From Tomocerus qinae (Eukaryota > Arthropoda > Collembola > Entomobryomorpha > Tomoceridae), in assembly GCA_020055645.1 (NCBI GenBank), contig CM034550.1, forward strand, positions 10,907,501 through 10,971,500: 64,000 nt of DNA. Reading direction: 5' to 3'. The notes below the pieces were generated by a model. It did no database searches. It worked only from the letters and a program-made list of their open reading frames with translations, and was not told the origin of the DNA. A program made the translations under genes and the position numbers. Below, one piece after another: positions 44,301 through 58,130 of this stretch (position 1 is the stretch's first letter; each line of letters opens with the position of its first letter).

Positions 44301-47299
44301 GAAATAAGAAAAGTCCAATAAGTCTTATACAAATAACATTCTTCTAGACCTAACACGATAGAAACAAATTGGATCCTTTTTCCTCATTGATTATAGTAAA
44401 TATAGTGCGTATAGTATCATCTGCCTAACTTAATCTACTAGTCCACATGTCTTGTGCCACGCACTTAAGAAACCTTGTTACTATTTGCACAGTTAAGTAC
44501 TTTGTATACATTAGCATTAGCCAGGAGCCATAAGCCATATATAAACCATCTTATAACTGACAAACGCAATCCAATCAGCCTACACCAACTCTAGCTAATA
44601 TAACATTAACTTTATGCACCCTATAATTCATAACACTTACATACTACTATATATTATATTACTATGCCACAAACGCCAAAAACGACAAAGCACCGAAATA
44701 TTGACGAACAGAAAAACTTGACTCATCCTACCTGCCCACGAATCGATTTTTGCCTGTTACCCTTTTCAGTTGTCAGTTGCTTACAGTTTCATGTTGTCTT
44801 AATTCTTATCGAAAGTATTGCGTACACGAAATAGCAAGGTAAAATATATACGCATACTAAATAATCCATACACCCTAAAACTTTATTCAGCATGCAAAAA
44901 TCATATTTGCGCATATCGGACTCTGTAATTGATTTTTGTGCGTACCTGAAAAAATTTTATCTCGTGAAAAGCAAAACATTTTGTTTTATCCTACCAAATA
45001 TCTGTTTTTGATGCCGAAATGATTACTGAGTAGAGCTAAGAACATTTTCAAGTCAGCACATTTTGATTTAGTGATTATAAAATGCGAGACTTAGAAGTTT
45101 GTGCTTTTGTTTGTAATTAGTAAGTATAGGTACATGGTTTGAGTAGTAGTTAGTAGTACTTAGTTCGTAACTTCAAATTAATTTGAACACTTAGTACAAT
45201 GATTTAGAAAATGTTTGTGTGATAAGCATAGCTGTGTATGGAGGATGTAAGTGTAAATAATTGTTTTCCGCAGATATGTTTTCTTAGATGCACATTGGTG
45301 TCTCTGTCGCCTCGTAAATTTCACACGATTGTGCAGAAAAAAAAAGTTAGGAAAGAATTGTGTGTACGTTGTGTTATCACTGTGAGTGTAGTTAAGCAAA
45401 GTTAAGTAAAGAAAAGGATTCCTCCATATATTAGTAGAGTTGGGGAAGCTGAAGCTCGGCTAGCCTTTTAGAATTAAAATTAATGATATCTAAGGAGAGA
45501 CAGAGCAAATGCTAATGTATTTACATTACATAAGGCACGGATCTTAATGTACGTGTATCTTGAAAATGAGAAAAGCTACATAAATGGGAAGTACCGAATA
45601 TATTCAAATGTGCTTCTTCGGTAGTAGATTACCTAAGTGCATTATGTGCAAACCGAGTATGTATCTTTATTCCAAACATTTATACTTTTGTACCTAATGC
45701 ACTTTACTTAGCTTCAGCTCTAATCTAAACCAAAGTATATTTCAATACTAGAAGGAATTGCTATTTACTCTATCGATAATAGAGCTCTGCAATGCAATTT
45801 AAGCTAAGCAAGACAAAACACAAGGATTTGTTATTAGAGTAGACTCTCTCCGACTAAGAGTCCATTACATAGAGACAGTATATCCCAGCGGGCTGTCTTT
45901 CTACAACTCTAAACCGAATCATTCGACTGCGACTAACGAGTTTCTATTTGAAAATTAATTGAGCGTCAAGTCAAACTTACTACTACCTATTATACTATTC
46001 TACACAATTACAATCATACAACAACATCCCTATAATACTACTATAACCGTTTACCTACACTTTTATACTTTATAAGAAGTTTCAAAATGAAATATATACA
46101 CAGTAGGTGTAAACATCATCGCGAAACAGAACTTCTTTTATTTCATCCTAAATGTTTATTACTTTTTTCACAAGTTACTCCCTAAACAGTCACTTGTTCC
46201 ATTTCGAGCTCCAATTCGCCCGTTTCTTTTCCTATCTCTCAAAGCAATATGTGCAATCTGAATGCAAATGGATTTCATTTGCAGCTCAGCAAAAATATCT
46301 ACTTCATATTAGCCTACTTTAAACCATTTGCAACAACAAAATGGGAGCCATTCAATTCCTAGATTAAATTAATTCTAAACCTGTATGCTTCAATAGAATA
46401 TACACTTGTGACTGCTTTTCTAACAGAATCAAAAAGTAGATGGGTTCTCTTTTTCAGACTTATTTGCTTCTGTTCTTGCTTTACAAGATGATTTATTATA
46501 GCATAGCTTTTATTGGGTAACTGATGCTGCTAATTATTAACGCTAACCTCTCAGAATTTTGATTTATGGAATTTTTTGTAACTACTAACGCAAAATGCAT
46601 TTAAGAATGAATTTATTCAAAATTAATCAGCTTTATTTTAGTAATAATGATTTTCTTACGTCTTTGCATGTCGAGATGATGATAATAATAATTAACAACT
46701 TTAAAAGAACCAACCCATCTGCAATAATTAATGGACAGAATTATTAGCAGCGTTGGTATATTTTTGAACAGGCTATTAAGTTACACAAATATAGTTTTCG
46801 AAATATTATGAATTCCATCCAACGGAAAAGATAGTGCACATTAGAAGAAACAGGGTTGGTGGTGCGTAATGTTTACACACACATTTTTCGTTGACACATC
46901 TTGGTAAAATAAACAAGTGTAGTCCGTCTCGTATTACAGACGTTGAGTACAAGAAGAATTTCAGAGGTTTGGTTAAGCTTTATCAACACGGAGTAATAAT
47001 TACTTCACTAAAGGACCGCTCTGCTTTGTATAATATAACTTTTGCTTTTATCCTTGAAAGAAAATCTTATGACACCACACACTTAGAAGATTCAGTTCAA
47101 ACAGCAGGCTTTTTAAGTACACTCGCTAATGGTAGCACTGAAAAATAAGAAACATGAAAATAGAGCGTGATAATTGTGATATGTATCTCTGTTTAGCATG
47201 GCTACATATCATAAGTGTATTCCACGTAGTTAAATAGTGTAATTTATCACGAAAATGGATGAAAAGACAAGAAATGTGAGTAACGGTTTATTTAGATAA
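38336..47299. other. Non-coding region upstream of the Ror exons
   Basis: Nearly 9 kb without a recognisable exon, RNA gene or transposon apart from the 133-bp tandem duplication near 43.5 kb. It may be a 5' intron or regulatory region of Ror. Open frames are under 100 codons with no motifs. Confidence 0.5.
43493..43735. repeat. Diverged 133-bp tandem duplication
   Basis: The segment starting aaaattaacgttg (43493) recurs as aaaattaacattg (43626). Shared blocks include aagaattcgtt, ttttagaaataaaa, atggcaattt-like and attagtagata. The copies have clear substitutions and small indels, so the duplication is not recent. Confidence 0.7.
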
Positions 47300-48370
47300 T
47301 CTAGATGTATCAGATTTCAAGCTGATTCACAGATGAGACGTAGGTAGTAATAATATGTAAGTACATTCAGAGATACCCATGAGGAATAAAAGCCACGAAC
47401 CACGAAGGAAGCGAAAACAGCCGCATGGAAGTGAAAGACAAGAGCGACGAGTTGCTTTCGAAGCGAAAGCCTCCCTACGACTGAAACTGACTGAACAACC
47501 AACAACGAGAGAACCCTCTCGTCTCATAGTTCACTTTGAATATCGAAACTTTTCTCTGGGCTACAGTTAACTTTGCTCTCCCCATGATAAGCTCTGCGGT
47601 TGTATTTACACGGTTTTTACCAATACACAAACCGTGCGAAGCGAGAAAACCGAGCTGGAAGGATCCTAAACTACATTTTTCTGCAATAAATACAAGTGCT
47701 TAGTGTCAGTCACGTAGCTCTGTAAATTGCGAACTATATTTACTTACTAGCTACGCGATAATATCAGATATCAGTCCACGTACGACAAATTCCTCTTCTA
47801 AACCCAAAGAAAACGATATCTTTTATTGCTTTGAAATTACCATAAACGATGAGAAAATAAATAAATCTTCAGCAGGTAAACATTTCAAACTTTAGATAAG
47901 GTCATCATGGAAAATCTGTCTGAAAATTATGAACAATTTAAACTAGCGCGAATGGCGGGGACAAGGAAGCCGCACGACGCTTTGTTGGTTTTCTCGTTTT
48001 CCTTCAATTCTTCGTTTGTTGAATTTAGTTTAGACAGCTTGCACTCACTCACTCATAATATCCCATCACAATCAGTTCACTCGTTCCGAATTTTAAAGAG
48101 AAGATGTTTGACGCTTGAGTCAAATATTTCGTAGACCCCCTGCGTCTCCAGTCCGGTTTCACTTCTCTCACCCTAACCCAAAAGCAATTCAACTCACACT
48201 TTAAAACTTTAACTTACATAACTATTGCTGTATTCAGAGTGAGCCGGGAACGCGACTCTTTTATTTCTGAGGACCGCATCTCAAAATCTCTACCAAGAGC
48301 AACAACTTTCAGTTCAGATGAAGAAAAACTACACACCCTAACTTATTCTACTAAAATACACATGGTGAGT
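47300..48370. promoter_or_regulatory. Possible promoter or 5' exon region
   Basis: This kilobase is richer in GC and CpG than its surroundings (for example gcgcgaatggcggggac near 47948 and gaacgcgactc near 48248). On the - strand a cluster of initiator-like TCAGT words lies near 47480-47495, which would suit a Ror transcription start about 9 kb above the first coding exon. On the + strand an ATG at 48361 is followed at once by gtgagt. Neither can be tied to a gene from sequence alone. Confidence 0.3.
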
Positions 48371-51300
48371 CATATTAGGTGTCTATTGTATATTTAACTA
48401 GTGCTAACAAACTTCTTTTTCAAGTGTTTTTCAAAATTGAGTTCGCCTCTTTTCCTTAATATTTGGGAATGAATCATCGACTCTTTTAATATAGGTATAT
48501 AACAAAGTAAATATAAACTAATAACTGTTGCAGAGAGCCGGACTACTTAGCTGAAGTGTTTAAACTTACGTTTTATTCATTTTCCAATGGATTTAAGGTT
48601 CAAGTCTGAACAAAGAATAATTTATAGAGTTCTATTCAGTATATTATGAGTGAAGTGTCATGTCACATGGGTTTGAGGTAGTAGTATGCATGCATAATAT
48701 AGATTACCGCATTAGAATATGGTACGGTAGTCAATGTGCTGATTAGAAAATGGATTACTGATTTTCCGGTCGTACTACTTACTTAAAGTATTACGTAATA
48801 CCCTAATACATCCACTGCAACCAATCCATCATGCTTTCTGTCAGTTAAAAGCGATTTGTCTTACACTGTCTATATTTTCTGTAGTTTCTAAGCTGAGAAT
48901 ACGACATTCGATCTACTTTACCAAGTGAATATGCAAGAAAATAACAATCCTTACCCCGCAACTGTTGTTGGTAAATGTTAATGTATAAAAGGCTTATTTT
49001 TATTTTCCTTCTTCGGTTGACTGAGGATTAGTTACAAAGATTGTACTTTTGGTGTGGCTTTTTGATTCGTGTGACTGTAATCTGTAGATTTTCACACACA
49101 CCGCCCAGAAGTTGCCCAATTCTTATTTTCAAGCAGTTGATGCCAAAGAAATTATTTGATTAATTTGAGTTGCGTAAAAGAAGTAGTTGGACGGCGTTCT
49201 TGTTTTTAATCAAATCCAAGGACTATCACAACAATAGGCCTAAAAGAACAAAACGTATGACATCAGTTGGTAGACAAGACACTCAGCTGAAAGTAGAAGG
49301 AAGGATTTCCCCCTCTCTCCATAAAATTGAGCTTGTCTGTCAAGCACAAAGCCACATTTTCCATGTCACTGTCTCTAAGTCTGTTTACACACGGATGCTG
49401 AAAGCAATCTAAAACTTTCAACACCACTATCTGTACTCTTCTAACTCTAAGGATGTACAGAAAATTCAGTTTGACTATCCTACTACTTACTGTTGGATAT
49501 TAGCATGTATCTTCTCCTTCTTCCTTTCGTCTCAACTTTGATTTTGTTTTTCTTTTAAAGCTACACTTCACTTTTATTTCCCAGCCCTGTAATACGTACT
49601 ATTTCTATCCTACTACTTCACCACACGTGCAGACATGCGATTCTAGTGGCCAAATTGCATATAAGTGTTTCCTGCAAGCCCAATTCATAAATCTTTGCCT
49701 GGTGAAACCAATAGTACCTTGGAAAATGGAATAAGTAATACTATTATGAGACGATGTCATTTTATGACACTTTCTTAGCGAGAGAGAAAATCTCCAAACT
49801 TTTATTTTCACTCCATTGCCTTGTTTATTGCTTAATACAGAGAGGAGAGATTCAATGACACTGTTTTATATCCCTGAATTAGCGCAATGGGCTTTGAATT
49901 TGCTCGTTCGTGGATTCTGGCTACTAACAAATGGAGAAAAGAGGGTGGAACTCTGCAACTCGATTCCTTTGACTTTCCGTCCGCTACCAAGTCTCATTTT
50001 ACAACTCACAGTCAACTTGGAATTGTTTTATTTACGACAGTTCTGCATATATAGGAACAACTTTGGTAATATAGTCGAAATTCAACCGAAAGAACGATGC
50101 ATTATTGCAACGATTTGAATTGGAGTGTAACATCGTATTACAATGCATAGATACAAATGATATAAAGAAACCTGAGCATAAATGCATAGAATAACCATAC
50201 TAGAATGCATTTACATGACACAATAGACAGATAACTACACTCTAACACAAAAGGCACACGAAATCAACAGAAATTACTCCTCGTAAATCCTGAACAGTGT
50301 CATTTTGTTGTTTTACGACTTGTTTCCGGCTCCATTACATTACGATTTCCTTCTTTTCCCTATTAAAATAACGCTATTACTTATTTTCTGTTATGCTATC
50401 TGTCAAGAGTACAAAAGCATTTTCACTATCACTCAATTCGCTTTACAATTATTGGTAATTTCGCAGTGATTTTAGTTTTTGTTCACTATAAAATAAATTA
50501 CTTGCTTTACACCTAAAATAATTTAATTAACGCATAAAAATTCTAGTGAAGAAATCTTTCATTTGGTGTACATGGGACAGATTAAAGTTACAATATTCTT
50601 AAAGAATTAATTTTCCAAAAATTAAATGTTTAGTTAGCAAAAGATTATTCCTTAATCCTTTTTCCTTCTAGAAAAGTTTCAAGAAGCAAACTTTTCTACT
50701 GCAGAAAGTTAACTCGTTCACCTTGTAGACATTGTAATCAGTAAGTAGTTAGAAAAGATCTGAAAATTTTTATCCAGAATCGTTTTTCTTTTAGTATGAT
50801 GCGTAATATAGATTTTATATCAAGCAATAATCCTTTTGGTCGTTTTTTGTAACGATATAGGGATAATAGTGAAGAAAATATGGGTGATGTTGCTAAAGTT
50901 GTAGTAGTATCTTTGTTAAAGTGAGCTCAACTTGTCCATTTGTGTTGGGACGGACAAGGATCAGAAACTGTTTTCCTATTAACGTCACATTCACTCACTC
51001 TTCTCAACTAGATAGTATGGGGAAGAAGAAACTCTCGTAAAATCTAACGAGAAAAGCTTTTCTTTGGAATTTGCCAGACCAGAAATACATAAAATGTTTC
51101 CAAGTAGATTTTTTCTGTTGAAATCTTTCTTGTGTTGTAATGCAACACATCTTGACTTGGTAGTAAGTATTCGTGTGGCTTCAACTAAACTGACTTACAC
51201 GTTAACTCCACATCAACATCAACTTAAATGTTTTTCTTTCCTTCAACCTTTATCCATTTCAAGTTAAGTATTGTAGCGCTTTCAATTGGATGTCAATGAA

Positions 51301-53094
51301 ATATCTCTCTGTAGCTGAAAAGAATAGGTAAAAGTGCAGCATACACTTCAATTGTGTAAATATTTAGCCTGTACATATAGAGAAACAAGAGAAAATAAAA
51401 CCTTTATTTTCTAAAGGAAAGTCTACATAGTCTACAAACTATATCTACGACAAAAAGATGACAAAAAATCTACAAAGAATTCCCTTATAAGTGCATTGTG
51501 CAGTAGTTTGTTCACATTAAGAGCTGACAATGCGTAAAATAAATAATGTCTATTGCCGATTAGTGGAACTTTAAATCACGTTTTACTTTATTTTACCCTG
51601 CTCCTACATAACTAGACCTACACAATTACAAAGTCACAATAATCACGACTCAGTCACTAGCTTCCCTATCACTATACATTCTTCTATTCAACATTCTTAT
51701 CTGGAAATCAATCTGATTACATAGTGCTGTGTACTAAACTAAACTTGACTAGAAAGATATATTGTAACAGCGACACATTGCACTTCCTGACCATTTCCCT
51801 ACTATACAAACATTAACTTACAATTTGTCACGCAATTGTAATATAAATTCTTCAAATATTACAAACAGGTAGATTATAATTTAAATGTGCCACAGTTTCA
51901 CCGTATAGTAAATATTATGGTACTAATTTTAACTAATAATTGTTCAATAGATAGTGGAAACGAACAAATGGTAAATCATCATTAGAAAAATTCTTCGAAA
52001 TTACTCGAGTCTATAATATCTTTCCATTTTAATATAAAATGCAGGTAGAATAACACAAATTCTTCAAGAATTTTGTAAGAAAATCCGAAAACGTATGGAC
52101 AAATTCTGTCTGTCATTTGTATTTATGTAGTTAGTAGTGGAAAGTTTGTTTCAAGTATTAATTTCACAAAAGAAATGCATCTTGTAATCTGGAGTTAATT
52201 CCTGACTGAACTACTTTATAGAATTTAATAAGTTTTGAGGATTGAAAGGATAGAGTGTGAGTTGAAGGATAGGTTCTAAAGTATCAAATAACATCTTGAG
52301 AAGAAATCTGACATAAAGTAAAAAGTTTATAAACCACCTGCACTTGTTCATTCCTTTTTGAAAAAGCCTACTCATCTAGTACAAGTGTGTGTGGGTAAGC
52401 TATGTACTTAGAATTTCCCAGTGCCAGATTGTATTACATTAGATCACATATCTTTTAAGTCCCCAGAATAATATTATGAATAGTCAAATAATGTAAAATG
52501 CCTTTTTAAAAATGATGATGAATGTTTTTTGTAGGGTGGGAATAGTTATGATAGAATCGTCTGATATTTAATGTTGGCTGTAAGATGTAAAATCCTATGG
52601 CTACATAACTCTGTCCTAATGTAGGTATAGTCTAGTTTTAAACTGTACCCTGCATGATATCAGTGTTATTTCATTCAGCCTTTTCTGACCTGAGTTGAAG
52701 GAACGGAAAAGTAGTCAAAATCTTTATAAGTAATGGATTGGCTATGAGATTCTCATAAGTAACGTACATTCACAACCACAGAGAAACGAAAGAAAATGTA
52801 CAAACAACACAACGTGAGTCAAGAAATTTTCAACTTGTTCACATCATCCTAGACCTCACAATGTTCATAGTGGCAGGGGGTCCAAAACAAACCTTCCAAT
52901 ATAAAATGCCATCCTTGGCTTGACTTTAATTTATCTAAACATACATCTTTACATATCGATGTACTACAGCCGTCCCAACTAGCATCTTCTCATAACACCA
53001 ATAATGTTTTCCTTTAATGCCTATTACACGCTTATTGTTAGGAAACGTCAAATGAACCGTATAGGATTACATGGGAACACAGGCAGTGTGACTT
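48371..53094. other. Non-coding region
   Basis: AT-rich sequence with no recognisable exon, RNA gene or repeat. A 100-codon open frame on + at 49816-50118 has no ATG at its start and no motif. Confidence 0.5.
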
Positions 53095-53485
53095 TACAGG
53101 AGCCGGGAATCACAGGAGGAGTGGAATTACCGACGCTTCCAAAAGTCGTGCAAGTAAACTTGTACGTGTAGTTAAGAGCCATAACTGACATTCTTAACAC
53201 ATTTTAATGTTGTTAAACATAATTTCCTTCTAGATTTACATAACATGTTGAAATATTGATAATAATTTTTAAAGTCTAAAGCAATTAAAACTTGGGTTTA
53301 TGATTAAAATATAGAAATATTAACTTAATTAATAAATATTAAAGTATAATTGATATTGTACTTAGTATATTGAAACAATATATGTATTAGAAACTGTATT
53401 CCAGCATTAGTTAGCCTACACAAGCTTAATACCATACCACTGCAAGCGGTGTAGTTGCACAGCTCCTGTGATTCCCGTTCCTGTA
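53095..53485. mobile_element. MITE-like element with imperfect terminal inverted repeats
   Basis: The left end (53097-53118, CAGGAGCCGGGAATCACAG...) and the right end (53463-53483) are inverted copies, matching CTCCTGTGATTCCCG then TCCTG. Both are flanked by TA, as in a TA target-site duplication of Tc1/mariner-type elements. Weaker inverted similarity continues inward to about 65 bases. The 387-bp body is very AT-rich and has no open frame, as in a non-autonomous element. Confidence 0.65.
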
Positions 53486-56400
53486 TTTCCCTACCACCCT
53501 ATTTCTATATAATTTCTGTATACAATCCTTACCATGTTAGAATTGAATGTTAACCTTGTCTGTTTTAAAGCTAGAAATTCTTTATGCTAGCGAGAAAAGT
53601 GTGCTTTGCTTACTCCACATTAAACATTGTTCTATAGAATTTTAAACACTATTTGATTATTGCATTGGATGGTTATAGAGTCAAGTGCTCTATGGCGTCA
53701 TTGATTCATCCTACTAGATCACTGAATCTAAACGAGTTTCTTCACACATTTCCTAATCGGAACCTAAAGGGTTTGTCTTGTACTTGTTCAGATGGAATGG
53801 GTGTGCGAAGGAATTATTTGTCACACCTTTGCATACTAACGACTAAATTACTAGTTTATTTTAAAAGCTTCAGCAAATGAATCCTTCTTTGCATTTTTTA
53901 AACATGCGCCACCATTCACTTTTCCCATTCATGAAAAGTATTATAACATAATGGGAAAAAAAGAAGATTGCCCAAATCATCACAATAGTTTTCTTACCCT
54001 TCTGCCAGAATTTAAATGAGAAAGATTCCACAACCCATTATCTATACCATGCGTATAGATACACTCTTCAGGCTTTCAAGTTCATTCATTAAACGTTAAA
54101 TACACCATATAGCTCAAGGTATCACCACACAGTGCGTTTTCCTTACGGTACTATACAGCGGAAACATTATCCTATGCGAAAATGTACACATTAACCATTC
54201 TCTAACAACTGCTATTAAATTTTATGCAGAAATATCGTGATACTTGTTTTCAATATCCAAAAAGTAAACATATACAAGCTTGTGACAAACAAAGACTGGT
54301 GTAATTGCCAAAAATAACAAAAGAGCTCTTGAACTCATTATGTTCATTAAGCTAATTGAATTAGGCAGCCGTTTTAAGTGCGATGTTGCAATATGTACTT
54401 AAAATATCTGTACTATAATTTGAAGCAGAATTTTTGATCCAGTCCTTCAAAAATGGGTTTTTTTTGCTAAAATCAAACTGGGGGATATATTTTCTACGTA
54501 GTATCTGTTATGTAATTAAACGTGTGTGTAAACGCATTAGGACTATTAAAAAGCTACAGGGAGTAGGAATTTTTATATAAATGAAGAAATTGTGACTGTT
54601 TCCCTGAAGTAGGTAATTTAGCATAATAAGATTTTATGGGGTTACATAATGAATGTGGAAGAGGATGATTTCGACATAAAGGAGGTCGTTATCAAAAATT
54701 TCAATTATAATTCTCTTTGGCTGAGTTTAACTCATTAAGAGATGATTTACAAGGGACGACTCAGAGTAGTAAAACTGTATGTAGTTACACATATAATAGG
54801 ATTATAAATAAAAACACTCGAGTGTTTCTGCTTTTGAGCTTTTCTCAAGAGAGAAGTGATGATGGGAATGAGAAGAGAAGAAGGCTCAAGTGTTGAATTT
54901 TTAACTACAGGTTAAAGAATGATATTGGTAAACAGTAGAAAAAGGTCAAAAGAAGGTTCTTTGCATAGTAGCTCTATAAATTTAAAGTCGTCTGCCTACC
55001 TGCAGCTACCATAATGTATGAGCATGAACAGATAAAAGCAAAAGCTCTCCAGGTAGTTAAAAGAGTAATAACCTGGAAATTAGGTGGACCCCACAACGAA
55101 AAGTTACATTATGTAAAAGATGAAAAAAACAACTAGAGTACACAATGCTTGTGTATAATAGTCAGCATATTGTGATGATGCATATTGGAAGTAGAAGGGA
55201 GAGAGCAAGCAACAGGATCGTAAATATCCTCCGGATGCTCCTTCACATAATTATTGATGACATACAAATGCATTTGGATATTTATTGCTGACTCTTCTCT
55301 AGGTTATGCAATTTATAACCAAATAAGGGATCGTGCTTTCTTTTATCACTAACCCAGATCCTTCTAAGATGAACGCAAAAGATGGCTTATCTATTATAAT
55401 ACTAATAAACAATTTATTTTTCTATTTCAAGCATCCTCTATATTTTAACTATGTTACAGCAATTTGTATACAAGGTTAAGACAAGCCACTGTGGAAATGC
55501 CTAAATACACACGCGAGTGAAATTCGACGTTTTCTGTCCAATATCCTAAGTACTTGTGTTTATAATCATAGTATCCTGTCCTGACTGACTCTATGGACCG
55601 AGCCCAAAAATATTTTCCACGACATGCCATGACAGACTATGCTCATCATTTTATAGTTACCAATAATGCATTTATATACAGTGGAAAAACAACGGGAACT
55701 AGCTATTAACTCGAAAATGAACGTGATATTATTTCGTTGGGAAGAAAAGTTCATTGTGATCATGCACCATAATAATCCAATTATATTTACCAAGTAATAC
55801 TATTATTACATACTAATAGCTTACCCTTCTCACACAATTTTCAGATTACTCTAAAAAAACGCACGTGGAGTATCTGACAAAAAGAAACACTACTGGTCCA
55901 TACTAAACTACAACAAATTGTATCTGGGAACCTACTACATAAGTACAAGCAACAGTAATAGCATTAGTCTACACGCACTCAAACCATAAAATAAGCAACT
56001 AAATGTAAATATAGGTACTTGAATATTATGTGCAGCCAGTAATGAATCTAATTACATATTTTCGTGCACCCATTCCCATAAATATTTCCTTTCAGACTAA
56101 CTAGCTATGTAAAATCCACCGGTAACCTTTAATCAATGCTAAATTGAATTTAGGATCATAACATAATCTACGAAACTTTTATAAACAATAGAAAAATCGT
56201 TTTTGAAGGGTCACACATAAAAAAAGGTAGTTGCAGTCAATTTTCCTTGACTAAGAACACGAAATTAATGAAATTGATAGTAAATGTTAGCTTGAATGAA
56301 GCTAAAAAAGTACCACATCCCTTCTACCTGATTTTAATACTTTTAAATCACGTTAAAATAAATTTTAGCAATAAATTGCATTATTTCTGTAATGAAACGA

Positions 56401-57606
56401 CATGCTACTAAAATGTGACTGTATCAATTGATGTATTTATTAAACTAGTATCAGATAAGCACAGACAGCAATATTCTTTGGTGTAAAATGCAATTGAAAA
56501 TGTAGTGTTGATAAGATTTGAATGTTTTCGGCTGTTAAATCAAATTGACAAAGTATGTCAATATTACAAGACATGAATGTGTATGTAAATTAATGAAGTA
56601 AAAATGTGTTCATCTAATGCACGTGAACCTTGATCTGTAGTCTACAAATTCACAACGTCTCTCACGCCTTTCCCGTTAGCTCATCACATCTTTCACTATC
56701 TTCATTTGTTAGGGCTGATGTGAAGTTTGGAATCTTCCCAAATAGTTTGAATGTGTAAACAGATGCATGCTCCATTGCAAATGCCAAAGGAAAAGAATCC
56801 ACGAGTCACGATAATGCAAATCTTTCTTGCGAACTTTTAATAAAAGTATTTATTTTTGGGTAAAGGTGCTTAAGGATCTTCTAATCGAATTTCGTTGTTT
56901 GTAGGTGATGATTTTTATTATCTTGTGCATTTTTCTTGATTACCATTTGTAAGTGGTATATTTATTCCTACTAGGAAACGGATAAAAAAGTAAGTGCTTG
57001 GTTGTTGTTTTATCAAGAGAGCGTCTTTTGTCTTCAGATTTATTCACAGTCTATTCAACACGTACGATGAACACAAGTCAGGAAGAAATCTATCCAGTTT
57101 TCACGTACCTGAGTAAATAGATAATTTTAATTTTACTACAAAATGGCATTAACTACATTTAGATAGTAATTGCACGTAAGTGTGTGGGAGGAATGGAGAT
57201 CCTTCCTTATCTACTACAGATGAAATAAAGTGCACACGAGAAGGAACAGACTTTTTGTCACCACACATCTGCAATAGATTTATTTCCGACGGTAAAAAAG
57301 GAATTCGTGGTTTATTGTTGACAGTAAAATCACTTTATTTCAGACTTTATTCCTACTATCAAGATTACCGAAAATTTACTGGTTCGTCGCACCAATGTCA
57401 ATCTACATGCATACTTTAGGTGAAAGCAAATGGCTACCCATTTATTTCTCCCTAATTGAATTAGTCACGGCTCCCTAATACATTTTCTCTTCGCAACATT
57501 GCACTCTTCAGTACTAATCAATACAAAAAGGAATTCTTGGTACAGAAACAATTCTCGAAATTGTATTCTATTCTACCTAGGTAAATTTAAATAAATAAAA
57601 ATTTGA
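53486..57606. other. Non-coding region
   Basis: No exon, RNA gene or repeat that I can support. Open frames are short and without motifs. Confidence 0.5.
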
Positions 57607-58130
57607 GTTGAATAATATATTCCCGTCTATTTGGGCTTAGCACCTAAATTGTAAAAGTTATAAAACAACTGACCAAGCAATTAGTCCATCTGTAAGATTT
57701 CCATTAGCAATTTAATTAATTTTTAAAGAATTATTAAACGGACAAATTGTCAATAAAATATTCAGTTCCGTATTATTTACTTTTTGGAGAATATTTTTTC
57801 TAAGGCTTTTAATTATTTTTAGTAGTGTTTCAGATTTGGGAGCCGTGGGTTATTCCAGGTGGATCTCAAAACGTGTAACATGGCAAAAAAAGTTGAAAAA
57901 TATTATTCCCGTATATTTGGCCTTAGCACCTAAATTATCCTTAAAATTGTGAAACGTCAAGTCTGGTTTAAAACATCTGTAAGATTTATATTGACAATTT
58001 AATGAGTGTTTGAAGAATTACTAAACGGACGAATTGTCAATAAAATATTCAATTCCATATTATTTACTTTTTGGTGAATATTTTTTCTAAGGCTTTTGTA
58101 AGGTAATATTTATAGTAGATTGGATAGCCT
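57607..58130. repeat. Tandem duplication with a unit of about 287 bp
   Basis: Copy 1 runs from about 57607 and copy 2 from about 57893. Shared blocks in the same order: attcccgt, ttagcacctaaatt, catctgtaagattt, acggac.aattgtcaata, atattatttactttttgg and attttttctaaggctttt. The offset is 286 to 287 bases throughout, so few indels occurred. No coding content is seen. Confidence 0.8.

Noticed and set aside
47424-47426. ATG on - followed by MRLFSLPSWFVAF as a possible Ror signal peptide
   Set aside because: The only usable donor after it (gg|gtatct) leaves two bases, out of phase with exon 35453-35171, and splicing to 38335 meets a stop.
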